DNA of 64,000 nucleotides from Paraburkholderia hayleyella (GCF_009455685.1 NZ_QPES01000002.1:124001-188000); one strand, 5' to 3'; counted from the stretch's first letter, positions 27,062 through 35,725 are shown. Notes: generated by a model not told the origin, from the letters alone. Translations and numbers: made by a program.

Positions 27062-27730
27062 ATGCCGTACCCCTTTATCGAGTCGCCGCTCGTGACCGCC
27101 ACGATTGAGCGGCCCGCTGCGGCAGTGATCGACGCCGCCCGTGCTTTTCCCTCCGCCACGTTGCTCGAAGCGGCCAACAAGACGGGCGCGCTGCCCTCGG
27201 CGATCAAGCCGGTGAGTCCGGCGTTCCGCGTCTGCGGTCCGGCGCTCACGGTGCATTCGCCGCCAGGCGACAACCTGTGGCTGCATCGCGCGCTAGTGGT
27301 GGCGCAGCCCGGTGATGTGCTGGTGGTGTACACCAGCGATTTTCACGAAGCGGGTTATTGGGGCGAAGTCATGTCCACGGCCGCCAAGGCGCGCGGCATT
27401 GCGGGCCTGGTCATCGACGGTTGCGTACGCGATGCCGAACTGCTGGCGCAAATCGGCTTTCCGGTGTTTTCGCGTGGCCTGTGCATTCGCGGCACGACGA
27501 AGGATTTTGCCGCGCGTGGCTGGATCAATCATCCCGTGCGTATCGGCGAGGTGCCGGTGCGCGCGGGCGATCTGGTGGTGGGCGATGCCGATGGCGTAGT
27601 GGTGCTGGCGCAAGAATCACTGGGCGCGACGTTACGTGCTGCCCGCGAGCGCGAAGACCTCGAAGCGCAGATTTTGCAGCGGATCACCGCAGGCGAACTC
27701 ACGCTCGATATCTACGGCTGGAATCGCTAG
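27062..27730 (+). CDS. RraA/HMG-aldolase-family protein, copy 3
   Basis: A 222-residue RraA-like protein. Of the three it is the closest in form to 4-carboxy-4-hydroxy-2-oxoadipate aldolase: 'FPSATLLEAANKTGALPSAI', 'EAGYWGEVMSTAAKARGIAG' (the G-x-x-G-E loop), 'LVIDGCVRDAELLAQIGFPV' and 'VRAGDLVVGDADGVVVLAQE'. AAGGAGA lies 5-7 bases upstream of the ATG at 27062; the frame opens earlier but without homology. It probably catalyses the final C-C cleavage to pyruvate and oxaloacetate after the LigJ-like hydratase (inferred from order and family). Confidence 0.87.
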   Translation: MPYPFIESPLVTATIERPAAAVIDAARAFPSATLLEAANKTGALPSAIKPVSPAFRVCGPALTVHSPPGDNLWLHRALVVAQPGDVLVVYTSDFHEAGYWGEVMSTAAKARGIAGLVIDGCVRDAELLAQIGFPVFSRGLCIRGTTKDFAARGWINHPVRIGEVPVRAGDLVVGDADGVVVLAQESLGATLRAAREREDLEAQILQRITAGELTLDIYGWNR

Positions 27731-27824
27731 ACGCAGCCCGCATTATTCAGGCCGCCGCCCGCCATTCGCCACTTGCCACGCGCCACTATCAAGCCATTCA
27801 CGCGTCATACATGGAGCTATTCTG

Positions 27825-28589
27825 ATGAGCCACCCCACCCCAGCGGAGCCGTCGCTGACCCTCTCCGAGCGGGCCGACGCACTCGAACACAAGATGATCG
27901 CGGAGCTGGACCAGCGTGTCGTGAAATCGGTGATCTACACCTCGGGCGAGCGCGATCCCACCCAGGCGGTACCGCCCCCGCCGGGCACCGGCCACTTCAT
28001 GATGGGCCACGATCCCCGGTTGCAGGTCATGCCTGCGGCCCCAACGCTCGCGGATTTTTTCAAATACCGCTTCGGCCCCGCCAATCACGTGCTGCAAAGC
28101 GCAACCCATGCGCTGAAGGCCGGGCAAAGCGAGAAGGTCGTACTGGCTTGCCTCTTGCACGACATCAGCGTGGCCGGTTTTATTCGCGGCGATCACGGTT
28201 ACTGGGGCGCGCAGATGATTGCACCGTATGTCGACGAAGAAGTGAGCTGGGCCATCCAGTATCACCAGGCGCTGCGCTTTTTCGCCGATGAAACCGTGGG
28301 CTATGGCTACCCGGAAGCGTACTTGCGCTACTTCGGCAAGGAGTACGAGCCCGAGGACTACATCCGGCGCGATTACGAATACGCACGCAATCACAAGTGG
28401 TACATGTCGAGCCGCTCGATCACGCTGCACGATATCTATTCATTCGATCCCAACGCGGTGGTGAACCTCGATGATTTCACCGACATCATCGGCCGCAACT
28501 TTCGTCAGCCGAAGGAAGGGCTGGGTTTTGATGGCAGCCCCTCGGCGCATATCTGGCGCACGATCATCTGGCCGACGAAGTTTCTGTAA
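27825..28589 (+). CDS. HD-domain protein, possible diiron oxygenase or hydrolase
   Basis: A 254-residue protein of unknown function. The core 'EKVVLACLLHDISVAGF' contains the HD pair H112-D113. Further candidate ligands are spaced as in HD-fold diiron enzymes of the PhnZ/MIOX type: H88 or H95 before, H124 ('RGDHGYWGAQM'), H147 ('AIQYHQAL') and D203 or D208 ('ITLHDIYSFDP'). Ordinary HD phosphohydrolases are also possible. The N-terminal ~70 residues are Pro-rich and less conserved-looking; the C-terminus ends 'IIWPTKFL'. GGAG lies 8 bases before the ATG. It follows the third RraA gene by 94 bp and appears to be part of the same operon. I do not recognise a characterised homologue. Confidence 0.7.
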   Translation: MSHPTPAEPSLTLSERADALEHKMIAELDQRVVKSVIYTSGERDPTQAVPPPPGTGHFMMGHDPRLQVMPAAPTLADFFKYRFGPANHVLQSATHALKAGQSEKVVLACLLHDISVAGFIRGDHGYWGAQMIAPYVDEEVSWAIQYHQALRFFADETVGYGYPEAYLRYFGKEYEPEDYIRRDYEYARNHKWYMSSRSITLHDIYSFDPNAVVNLDDFTDIIGRNFRQPKEGLGFDGSPSAHIWRTIIWPTKFL

Positions 28590-28661
28590 CGCTGGGTCCT
28601 CGTGTTTTGCTGTTTTTGCCGCGTGATTCCCTCTTCTTTAGCTGCGAAAAAGGTCTTCCCC

Positions 28662-29798
28662 ATGACAACCGAAACAACCGAACTGCGTCCCGTTGCTCCC
28701 GCCTATATTGGCTCGCTCAAACCTTATCAGGCGGGCAAGCCGATTGAAGAAACCGCTCGTGAGTACGGCCTGCCCGAAGCCAGCATCATCAAGCTGGCTT
28801 CAAACGAAAACCCGCTAGGCATGCCGCCTGCTGCACGCGCCGCGATTGACGCGATTCTCCATGGCGGTGCGCGTTACCCAGACCCAAACGGCCACGCGCT
28901 GAAAACCGCGCTCAGCCAACGCTACGCGGTCGAGAAGAACTGGATCACGCTCGGCAATGGTTCGAGCGACATCCTTGAACTGGTGGCGCGCGCGTTTCTT
29001 CAGGCCGCAACGCCGGAGGCGGACTGCAATGCGGTGTCGTCGCAGTACGCGTTCATGGCCTGGCAAAACGCGGTGAAGGCGACCGGTGCGCGTCTGATCC
29101 AGGTGCCGGCCAAAGATTACGGCCACGATCTGGACGCCATGGCGCAGGCCATCACGCCGGGCACGCGGGTGGTGTATCTCGCCAACCCGAACAATCCCAC
29201 GGGAACGTTCTTCACGCTCGATGCGTTGCGCGCTTTCATGGAGCGTGTGCCGGGCAACGTGGTGGTGTTGCTGGACGAGGCCTACAACGAGTATCTCGAA
29301 CCTGCCTTGCGCTATGACAGCACGGAACTGGTGCGCCGCTATCCGAATCTGGTGGTGTCGCGCACGTTCTCGAAAGCCTTTGGCCTCGCCGGTTTGCGCG
29401 TCGGCTTTGCGATCGCTACGCCTTACGTGACGGATCTGCTCAACCGTGTGCGCCAGACCTTCAACGTCAACTCGCTGGCACAAGCTGCTGCGATCGCAGC
29501 CTTGGGTGACGAGGCCTATCTCAACGCGTCATACCGGCTGAACCGTGAAGGCATCGTCCAGTTCTACGCGTTGTGCACCGAACTCGGGCTGGAGTATGTC
29601 GCAAGCCAGGGCAACTTTGTTGTCATCAAGGTGGGCCATGCGGGCGAGTTGTTCGATGCGCTCTTGCGACGCGGCATCATCGTGCGCAAGGTGACCGATT
29701 ACGGTCTTGGCGAATGGCTACGCGTCACGGTGGGCCTGCCCGAAGAAAACGCCCGCTTTTTCTCGGCGTTGCGCGAACTGGTGGCGCTCAGCGTTTAA
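28662..29798 (+). CDS. HisC-like class I/II aminotransferase
   Basis: PLP-dependent aminotransferase of 378 residues. The opening 'YIGSLKPYQAGKPIEETARE' followed by 'IIKLASNENPLGMPPAA' and the PLP lysine block 'SRTFSKAFGLAGLRVGFAI' (K about residue 238) match Burkholderia HisC2-type histidinol-phosphate aminotransferases. In those species the family also contains aromatic amino acid aminotransferases. Since it sits at the end of a catabolic series and not in a his operon, a role on an aromatic or other amino substrate is more likely than histidine synthesis (inference). The start at 28662 has AAAGG upstream. Confidence 0.82.
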   Translation: MTTETTELRPVAPAYIGSLKPYQAGKPIEETAREYGLPEASIIKLASNENPLGMPPAARAAIDAILHGGARYPDPNGHALKTALSQRYAVEKNWITLGNGSSDILELVARAFLQAATPEADCNAVSSQYAFMAWQNAVKATGARLIQVPAKDYGHDLDAMAQAITPGTRVVYLANPNNPTGTFFTLDALRAFMERVPGNVVVLLDEAYNEYLEPALRYDSTELVRRYPNLVVSRTFSKAFGLAGLRVGFAIATPYVTDLLNRVRQTFNVNSLAQAAAIAALGDEAYLNASYRLNREGIVQFYALCTELGLEYVASQGNFVVIKVGHAGELFDALLRRGIIVRKVTDYGLGEWLRVTVGLPEENARFFSALRELVALSV

Positions 29799-29864
29799 AG
29801 AGGCGGACGCGATACAGGATGTGCGCTATCGCCCAGTTTATTTTTGACTCTTTGAAATAGCATA

Positions 29865-29889
29865 AATTTAACTATATTATCGTTTGCAT
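29865..29889. promoter_or_regulatory. Candidate operator upstream of the dpp-type ABC transporter
   Basis: The reverse complement of this 25-bp stretch shares the 16-base core AACGATAATATAGTTA exactly with the palindrome at 37169-37193. It lies ~105 bp upstream of the first permease gene, in a 196-bp gap. Here only the core is conserved; the outer arms differ. A TTGACT (29844-29849) nearby could be part of a promoter. Confidence 0.55.
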
Positions 29890-29994
29890 CAAAGCCCCCG
29901 CATGCGGTGTGTCCGTACTACACCGCATGTGACAAACAGGCGCACAAAAGACCCTGTCGCTTGATGCGATTCCCCCGATGGAGCGAGACATTCC

Positions 29995-30972
29995 ATGTTC
30001 GAGTTTATTTTGCGCAGACTCTCCCAGAGCGTGCTGGCGCTGTGGGTGATGTCACTGCTGGTGTTCGCTGGCGTGTATGTGGTGGGGGATCCGATTGCGC
30101 TGATGGTGCCCGACAGCGCCACCCCCGAGATGCGTACCCGCATCATCGCGGCACTCGGGCTCGATCAGCCCGCATGGCTCCAGTACTGGAATTTCTTGAG
30201 CCATTCAGTGCGAGGGGATTTTGGCACTTCGTTCCTGACCGGCGCACCCGTCGCGCAGATGATCCTCACGCGCATGCCCGCCACGCTCGAGCTGGCGCTC
30301 ATCGCCATGCTGATGGCGATGCTGCTGGGCATTCCGCTGGGGATGTACGCCGGGTTGCGTCCTGAGAAATTCACCTCGCGCCTGATCACCGCTTCATCGA
30401 CGATAGGGTTTAGTCTGCCGACTTTCTGGGTCGGCCTGATCCTGATTCTCGTGTGTTCGGTGCTGTTTGGCTGGCTGCCTTCGGGCGGTCGCGGCGCGAC
30501 GACATCGTGGCTGGGCATGCAGGTGAGCTTTCTCACGCTCGATGGCTGGCGTCATCTGCTCTTGCCAGCCTTCAACCTGGCGCTCTTCAATATCGCGCTG
30601 ATCATCCGCCTCGCGTATTCGTCCACGCGCGAAACCGCGCTCACCGATTACGTCAAGTTCGCTCGCGCCAAAGGACTGCGCGCTTCGCGCATCGTGGGGG
30701 TGCACATTCTGAAGAACATCATGATTCCGCTGATTACCGTGATTGGTATCAATCTCGGCGGCTTGATCGCTTTTTCGATTGTGACGGAAACCGTGTTTGC
30801 ATGGCCCGGCATGGGCAAGCTACTGATCGATTCGATCAATGCGCTCGACCGGCCTGTGGTGATCGCGTATCTGCTCACCGTCGCCGTGATTTACATGCTG
30901 ATCAATCTCGTGGTGGACATTCTGTATTCGTTGCTGGATCCGCGGATCTCGGTGGCGGCGCAAGAGGGCTGA
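29995..30972 (+). CDS. Peptide-type ABC transporter permease (DppB family)
   Basis: Inner-membrane permease of 325 residues with about six membrane segments. The N-terminus 'MFEFILRRLSQSVLALWVMS' and the first long periplasmic loop are typical of DppB/OppB. The EAA loop that contacts the ATPase is seen as 'YVKFARAKGLRASRIVGVHI'. It is the first gene of a four-gene dppBCDF-type transporter with no binding-protein gene attached. It probably imports an oligopeptide-like or aromatic conjugate substrate for the catabolic genes upstream (inference). Confidence 0.92.
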   Translation: MFEFILRRLSQSVLALWVMSLLVFAGVYVVGDPIALMVPDSATPEMRTRIIAALGLDQPAWLQYWNFLSHSVRGDFGTSFLTGAPVAQMILTRMPATLELALIAMLMAMLLGIPLGMYAGLRPEKFTSRLITASSTIGFSLPTFWVGLILILVCSVLFGWLPSGGRGATTSWLGMQVSFLTLDGWRHLLLPAFNLALFNIALIIRLAYSSTRETALTDYVKFARAKGLRASRIVGVHILKNIMIPLITVIGINLGGLIAFSIVTETVFAWPGMGKLLIDSINALDRPVVIAYLLTVAVIYMLINLVVDILYSLLDPRISVAAQEG

Positions 30973-30973
30973 G

Positions 30974-31987
30974 ATGGGACATACAACAGGAACCGCCATG
31001 GCTGAAACCGGTATCAAGTCAAACCCGGCTGTGGCCACAGGCCCGGTGCCAGGACCGCTCGCGGGACAGGTTGCCGCGCCGCCGCTCAACCGGCCCCATC
31101 GTCTGGCCCGCATCGGCGGACAACTGAGCGCGCTATGGCGCGAGTTTTATCAAAGCAGGCTGGCGCTTACGGGCCTTGTGCTGTTCGCGCTGATTGCCGC
31201 GCTCGCGGTGTTTGCGCCCTGGATCGCCCCGCAAAATCCTTACGACCTGGCGCAGATCGATATCAGCGATTCGCAACTCGCGCCGCTCGCGCATGCCGCG
31301 TCAGGCGCACACCGTTACTGGCTCGGCACTGACGATCAAGGCCGCGACATGCTCTCGGCGATCCTGTATGGCATGCGCACCAGCCTCTATGTGAGCGTGA
31401 TTTGCACCGTGCTGGCGCTCGCCATTGGCGTGGCGCTCGGGCTGACGGGCGCGTTCTATGGCCGCCGGGTCGATGCTTTCATCATGCGGCTGGCCGATAT
31501 CCAGTTGTCGTTTCCGTCGATCCTGATTGCGCTTGTGTTCATCGCCGCGTTTGGCAAAGGCGTCGACAAGATTATCTACGCGCTCGTGCTGGTGCAATGG
31601 GCGGTGTATGCGCGTACCGCGCGCGGCTCGGCGCTGGTCGAGCTGCGCAAGGAATACGTCGAAGCCGCGCGCTGCCTGAAACTCAGCGACATGCGCATCA
31701 TTTTTCGTCACGTATTGCCGAACTGCATTCCGCCTTTGCTGGTGGTGGCGACGGTGCAGATGGCCACCACGATCTCGCTCGAAGCCACGCTGTCGTTTCT
31801 CGGGCTAGGGCTGCCGATCACCGAGCCTTCGCTGGGCCTGCTGATCTCGAATGGCTACAACTATCTGTTATCCGGCTCGTACTGGATCAGTGTGTTCCCG
31901 GGCGTCGCGTTGCTGCTCCTGATGCTATGCCTGAACCTGATGGCCGATCGCCTGCGCGACGTGCTTAACCCGAGGTTGAAAAAATGA
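30974..31987 (+). CDS. Peptide-type ABC transporter permease (DppC family)
   Basis: Second permease, 337 residues, with an N-terminal cytoplasmic extension of ~50 residues, then 'FYQSRLALTGLVLFALIAAL' as the first membrane segment. 'YWLGTDDQGRDMLSAILYGM' is the DppC/OppC hallmark and 'EYVEAARCLKLSDMRIIFRH' the EAA loop. The start may be 30974, overlapping the upstream operon spacing, or the ATG at 30998, which has AGGA upstream. Its end overlaps the next gene by 4 bp. Confidence 0.92.
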   Translation: MGHTTGTAMAETGIKSNPAVATGPVPGPLAGQVAAPPLNRPHRLARIGGQLSALWREFYQSRLALTGLVLFALIAALAVFAPWIAPQNPYDLAQIDISDSQLAPLAHAASGAHRYWLGTDDQGRDMLSAILYGMRTSLYVSVICTVLALAIGVALGLTGAFYGRRVDAFIMRLADIQLSFPSILIALVFIAAFGKGVDKIIYALVLVQWAVYARTARGSALVELRKEYVEAARCLKLSDMRIIFRHVLPNCIPPLLVVATVQMATTISLEATLSFLGLGLPITEPSLGLLISNGYNYLLSGSYWISVFPGVALLLLMLCLNLMADRLRDVLNPRLKK

Positions 31988-32985
31988 CTCAGCCAGTCCT
32001 GCAAGTGACCGATCTCTCGACACATTTCACGACGCCGCGCGGCATCGTCAAAGCGGTCAACGGAGTGAGCTTTAGCGTGGCCCGCGGCGAGATTCTCGGC
32101 GTGGTGGGGGAATCCGGTTCGGGCAAATCGCAGACGGGTTATTCGGTGATGGGCCTGATCGATCCACCAGGCAAGGTGGTGGGAGGCAGCATCCGGCTCG
32201 CGGGCGAGGAACTGGCGGGTTTGCGCGAAGCGCAATGGCGCAAGATTCGCGGTAACCGGATTGCGATGATCTTCCAGGACCCGATGATGACGCTCAACCC
32301 GGTGCTGCGGATCGACACGCAGATGATCGAAGCGGTTCTGGCGCATCGCCCGGTGAGCCGCCATGTGGCGCTCGATGAGGCGCGCAGGGCGCTGGCCCAG
32401 GTGGGAATTCCGGCGCCAGACGAGCGGCTCAAGTGTTACCCGCACCAGCTTTCCGGCGGCATGCGTCAGCGCGTGGCGATTGCGATTGCGCTGATCAACC
32501 GGCCTGAAGTGGTGATTGCCGACGAGCCCACCACCGCGCTGGATGTGACGATTCAAGCGCAGATCCTGGGCGAGATTCAGCAATTGTGCCGCGACTCAGG
32601 CACGGCATTGATCTGGATTACGCATGATTTATCGGTCGTAGCCGGGCTCGCGGATCGCGTGTGCGTGATGTATGGCGGACGTATCGCCGAATACGGCAAT
32701 GTCGCGCAGGTACTCGACGCGCCGCTCCATCCCTATACCCGCGGCCTGATGAATTCGATTCCGAGCCGCAATCCCAAAGGCCAGATGCTGCGCCAGATTC
32801 CCGGCGCACCGCCCTCGTTGCTGGCGCTGGGTGAGGGGTGTGCGTTTCGCACGCGTTGTGAATTTGCTGTGGCGGAATGCGCGCAGCCCATTGCTGAAGT
32901 GCAAGCCGAGGCGGGCCATATGGTTCGCTGTATTCGTCCCGCGCGTGACATTCATGCCGTAGAGGCCCATCAGGAGATCGCATGA
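31984..32985 (+). CDS. Peptide-type ABC transporter ATP-binding protein (DppD family)
   Basis: ATPase of 333 residues. Walker A 'GVVGESGSGKSQTG', signature 'HQLSGGMRQRVAIAIAL', Walker B 'EVVIADEPTTALDV' and the H-loop 'WITHDLSVVAGLADR' are intact. The C-terminal oligopeptide-type extension carries the CxxC-like cysteine pattern ('GCAFRTRCEFAVAEC') found in DppD/OppD. Overlaps of 4 bp on both sides show translational coupling with the permease and with the second ATPase. Confidence 0.93.
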   Translation: MTQPVLQVTDLSTHFTTPRGIVKAVNGVSFSVARGEILGVVGESGSGKSQTGYSVMGLIDPPGKVVGGSIRLAGEELAGLREAQWRKIRGNRIAMIFQDPMMTLNPVLRIDTQMIEAVLAHRPVSRHVALDEARRALAQVGIPAPDERLKCYPHQLSGGMRQRVAIAIALINRPEVVIADEPTTALDVTIQAQILGEIQQLCRDSGTALIWITHDLSVVAGLADRVCVMYGGRIAEYGNVAQVLDAPLHPYTRGLMNSIPSRNPKGQMLRQIPGAPPSLLALGEGCAFRTRCEFAVAECAQPIAEVQAEAGHMVRCIRPARDIHAVEAHQEIA

Positions 32986-33971
32986 CCCCGTTGCTTGAAC
33001 TACGCCAGGTCACGAAGACTTTTGCTCCCCGCCAGGATGTGACTGGCCGGATTGTCAGTGCGCTGACCGGCCGGGCCAGGCCTCGCGGCGTGCAAGCGGT
33101 GAGTAATCTGAGCCTGAGTGTGCATGCGGGCGAAGTGGTGGGGCTGGTCGGCGAATCCGGCTGTGGCAAGTCGACCGTAGGGCGTCTGGCAGCCGGCGTG
33201 TACTGGCCGACGAGTGGCCAGCGCTACTGGCAGGACACGGACCTGGCTCAGCTTGCGCGCCGGGAGCGGGATCAGGCCGAGCTGGAAATCCAGATGATCT
33301 TTCAAGACCCGTATGCCTCGCTGAATCCGCGCATGCGCGCGGCCGATATCGTTGCCGAAGGGGCGTATGTGCACGGTTTGATTCGCCGCGATGAGGTCCG
33401 GGATTTCGTGGCCGGATTGTTTGAACGGGTTGGCCTGGATCCGGATTCGATGGACCGGTTTGCGCATCAGTTCTCGGGTGGACAGCGCGCACGGATTGGC
33501 ATTGCGCGTGCGTTGTCGGTCAAGCCGAAATTTCTGGTCTGTGACGAATCGGTCGCGGCGCTCGATGTGTCGATTCAGGCCCAGGTGTTGAATCTGTTTA
33601 TCAGGCTGCGGGAAGAACTGGGTCTGACGTACCTGTTTATCAGCCACGATCTTGGTGTGGTGCGGCATATCGCAGATCGAATTGTCGTGATGTACCTGGG
33701 GCGGATTGTCGAATCCGGGCCTACTGAAACGGTTTATGAAAATCCGCGCCATCCCTATACCCAGGCGTTATTGGCGGAAGTGCCCTCGCTCGACAAGCGC
33801 AAGAAAACGTTTATTGGCATCAAGGGCGAAATTCCTTCGCCGCTCAATCCGCCTGAGGGTTGTCACTTTCATACCCGTTGTCCGCATGCGCTACCGCTAT
33901 GCAAAGCGCTGGCCCCTGAACTGCGCGATGTCGGCGGTGGACAGCTTGCAGCATGTCATTTGATGGAATGA
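32982..33971 (+). CDS. Peptide-type ABC transporter ATP-binding protein (DppF family)
   Basis: Second ATPase, 329 residues. Walker A 'GLVGESGCGKSTVGRLAAG', signature 'QFSGGQRARIGIARALS', Walker B 'FLVCDESVAALDVS' (E-S in place of E-P, common in DppF) and the switch 'FISHDLGVVRHIADR'. The C-terminal cysteine motif 'GCHFHTRCPHALPLC' is typical. It ends the plus-strand catabolic and transport series; the DNA becomes AT-rich right after its stop codon. Confidence 0.93.
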   Translation: MTPLLELRQVTKTFAPRQDVTGRIVSALTGRARPRGVQAVSNLSLSVHAGEVVGLVGESGCGKSTVGRLAAGVYWPTSGQRYWQDTDLAQLARRERDQAELEIQMIFQDPYASLNPRMRAADIVAEGAYVHGLIRRDEVRDFVAGLFERVGLDPDSMDRFAHQFSGGQRARIGIARALSVKPKFLVCDESVAALDVSIQAQVLNLFIRLREELGLTYLFISHDLGVVRHIADRIVVMYLGRIVESGPTETVYENPRHPYTQALLAEVPSLDKRKKTFIGIKGEIPSPLNPPEGCHFHTRCPHALPLCKALAPELRDVGGGQLAACHLME

Positions 33972-33981
33972 AATAATGTCA

Positions 33982-34015
33982 TGCCTGATATTGGCAGGGA
34001 TTTTTTCTGCGACAT
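33982..34015 (+). terminator. Weak terminator-like element after the dppF-type gene
   Basis: A short stem (TGCC / GGCA, or CCTG / CAGG) is followed by a six-T run, 10-40 bp after the stop codon. The stem is short, so confidence is low. Confidence 0.35.
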
Positions 34016-34178
34016 GTTTAAAACAGACTGGTTAATTCCGCTTAATGCCTTATGTCTCATGCGTGAAGCGGAGTTTGTTGATTATGGCAGCGATATGAAA
34101 TAGAAAAAATTAACGAATTAAACTTGACATCTATATTCGACGCGCATCAGAATCCGGGGGATTTGAGGAGTGTGAAAC

Positions 34179-35150
34179 ATGACACGTATACCAGAAGCGC
34201 TCGTATCCAGATTTCAGCATGCTTCAAGAGCTGCATATAACAACGCGCCTGAGGGTGTAAAAAAAACAGAAAAAACGCAGGCGCCTTCAGGTAAAAATCG
34301 GGGGTGCGGGATTTTTCAATGCATCTGGCCGAAAACATTTTCCCCATCTGGTTCTGATGAAAATAATGTTTTGGGGATGCAGTTAAGTTCGTTGAATTAT
34401 TATAATTCAGAAAAAAACAATCAGTCTTCTGAAAAAATAAATCCTGACCGGGCTGGAAATTCGCAATTATCTTCGGTGCCTGATTGGTTGAATAATGACT
34501 ATTCATCTCAGGTGGCAGGACAGAATAAATCTGAGGTGAGTTTCCCTTATAGTCCTGTTGTGCCTGTGGTTTTTTTACCCGATCATGAGCCGGCGCTGTT
34601 ATATGACGCTTCAATCTTCAGGAATCTGCCCTATGTCAAGGGAAATAGTGGGGATATTTTTGAATATGCGTTCCGTAACTCGCCTTCGATTAATTCTGAT
34701 TCTTTATCTCCGCAGTTTTTCGTGGGTCAGCTGGCTGGGATAAGGTTTAATCTTGTTTTAAATTATACTCTGAGGGGTGGCAAGCAGGCAGGGCCGCAAG
34801 AGCAGAATAATGATTTTCTTTTAACGGAAGAAGATTTTATCTTGACGCCAACCCTTGTTCCAAACAAGGGTGTTATGTCTCCAGTTGTTTCATCTGGTTT
34901 TTTAAAAGGGCAGCAGCCAGATTTTAGTCCGAAAACGATAAATAATAAAATATATCTTTCTCCTGTTCCAACAAGTTCGAAAAAACTTTCTGAAGTGTTT
35001 ACGCGGCTGGTGACACTCAATAATCATTCAACTCCTCCTGATTTTAATAATTCTCCCGCGTGGATTGTTAACTCTCCCGCGTTGCTCGCTAGCTCGGAGC
35101 CGAGGACGCCTGCTGTTAAAAAAGAAGACGTTAAATTCTCTCTTGGTTAA
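34179..35150 (+). CDS. Hypothetical protein on AT-rich island
   Basis: A 323-residue protein that I do not recognise. It is rich in Ser, Asn, Pro and Gln and low in Cys. There is no classical signal peptide, no clear membrane segment and no catalytic motif. The N-terminus is basic and polar ('MTRIPEALVSRFQHASRAAY', then several Lys), with a short 'GCGIFQCIW' patch near residue 43. The base composition and codon choice (AAT, ATT, TTT, TCT) are much AT-richer than those of the genes on both sides. GAGGAG lies upstream of the ATG. These traits fit acquired DNA; a secreted effector is one possibility, without direct evidence. Confidence 0.6.
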   Translation: MTRIPEALVSRFQHASRAAYNNAPEGVKKTEKTQAPSGKNRGCGIFQCIWPKTFSPSGSDENNVLGMQLSSLNYYNSEKNNQSSEKINPDRAGNSQLSSVPDWLNNDYSSQVAGQNKSEVSFPYSPVVPVVFLPDHEPALLYDASIFRNLPYVKGNSGDIFEYAFRNSPSINSDSLSPQFFVGQLAGIRFNLVLNYTLRGGKQAGPQEQNNDFLLTEEDFILTPTLVPNKGVMSPVVSSGFLKGQQPDFSPKTINNKIYLSPVPTSSKKLSEVFTRLVTLNNHSTPPDFNNSPAWIVNSPALLASSEPRTPAVKKEDVKFSLG

Positions 35151-35227
35151 AAACCATAAAAATATGATGCCGGCCGTTTTGCTTCATGACGGCTATTTCT
35201 GTATGCCTAACACTTTGTAAATGTGAA

Positions 35228-35725
35228 ATGAGTCCTTCAAAAATTTTCTTGACAGTTTCACCATTAAGATTAAGTTCATCGATGGACGCCTCGTCTTCAG
35301 GAACCTCTTCCTCGTTTTCGGGAACGCCTTCCTCATTCTCGGGAACCTCAGGCACGCCTTATTCGCCTTCGGGAACGCCTTATTCACCGTTATCGTTGTC
35401 AAACTCCTGCGAATATGATTCAAAAGCGGTGGTGGAGCCAAGAACGTGGCATAGCGCAGTGAACCATGATTTATTCCAGCAACAAGCGAGTTTTATTACC
35501 CTGAATCGAGTCGTGAACCAGGCGCCTTCATCTGGATCTCCGCCTCTCATAGCAAGACATCGGCAACTTGTTGCTAATGAATTAAGCGGGGAACAAAACA
35601 ATACGAAATTCAATGACGCGTTCGTCTCTGAAGAATCTCTGGCTTCAGAAATCATGGACTTGATCGATATACTCGATGGAAAAAATGACTTGCAGACCTC
35701 CGCCAGCATGAATGAAGCAACGTAA
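35228..35725 (+). CDS. Hypothetical Ser/Pro-rich protein on AT-rich island
   Basis: A 165-residue open frame from the ATG at 35228; the frame can extend to 35186 (179 residues). Residues ~15-60 are a low-complexity run of S-G-T-P/S-S-F/Y-S repeats encoded by imperfect DNA repeats (unit TCGGGAACGCCTT-like). The C-terminal half looks like a real fold ('FNDAFVSEESLASEIMDLID'). A 74-codon GTG-started frame on the opposite strand (35131-35355), with a Glu/Pro-rich start, overlaps its N-terminal part and is an alternative. No ribosome-binding site is convincing for either. Composition resembles the neighbour at 34179-35150. Confidence 0.4.
   Translation: MSPSKIFLTVSPLRLSSSMDASSSGTSSSFSGTPSSFSGTSGTPYSPSGTPYSPLSLSNSCEYDSKAVVEPRTWHSAVNHDLFQQQASFITLNRVVNQAPSSGSPPLIARHRQLVANELSGEQNNTKFNDAFVSEESLASEIMDLIDILDGKNDLQTSASMNEAT

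Noticed and set aside
34120..34160. TTGACA-containing stretch considered as a promoter, and the same region checked for an hrp-type TTCG-N16-TTCG box
   Set aside because: No matching -10 at correct spacing, and no second TTCG at the required distance.
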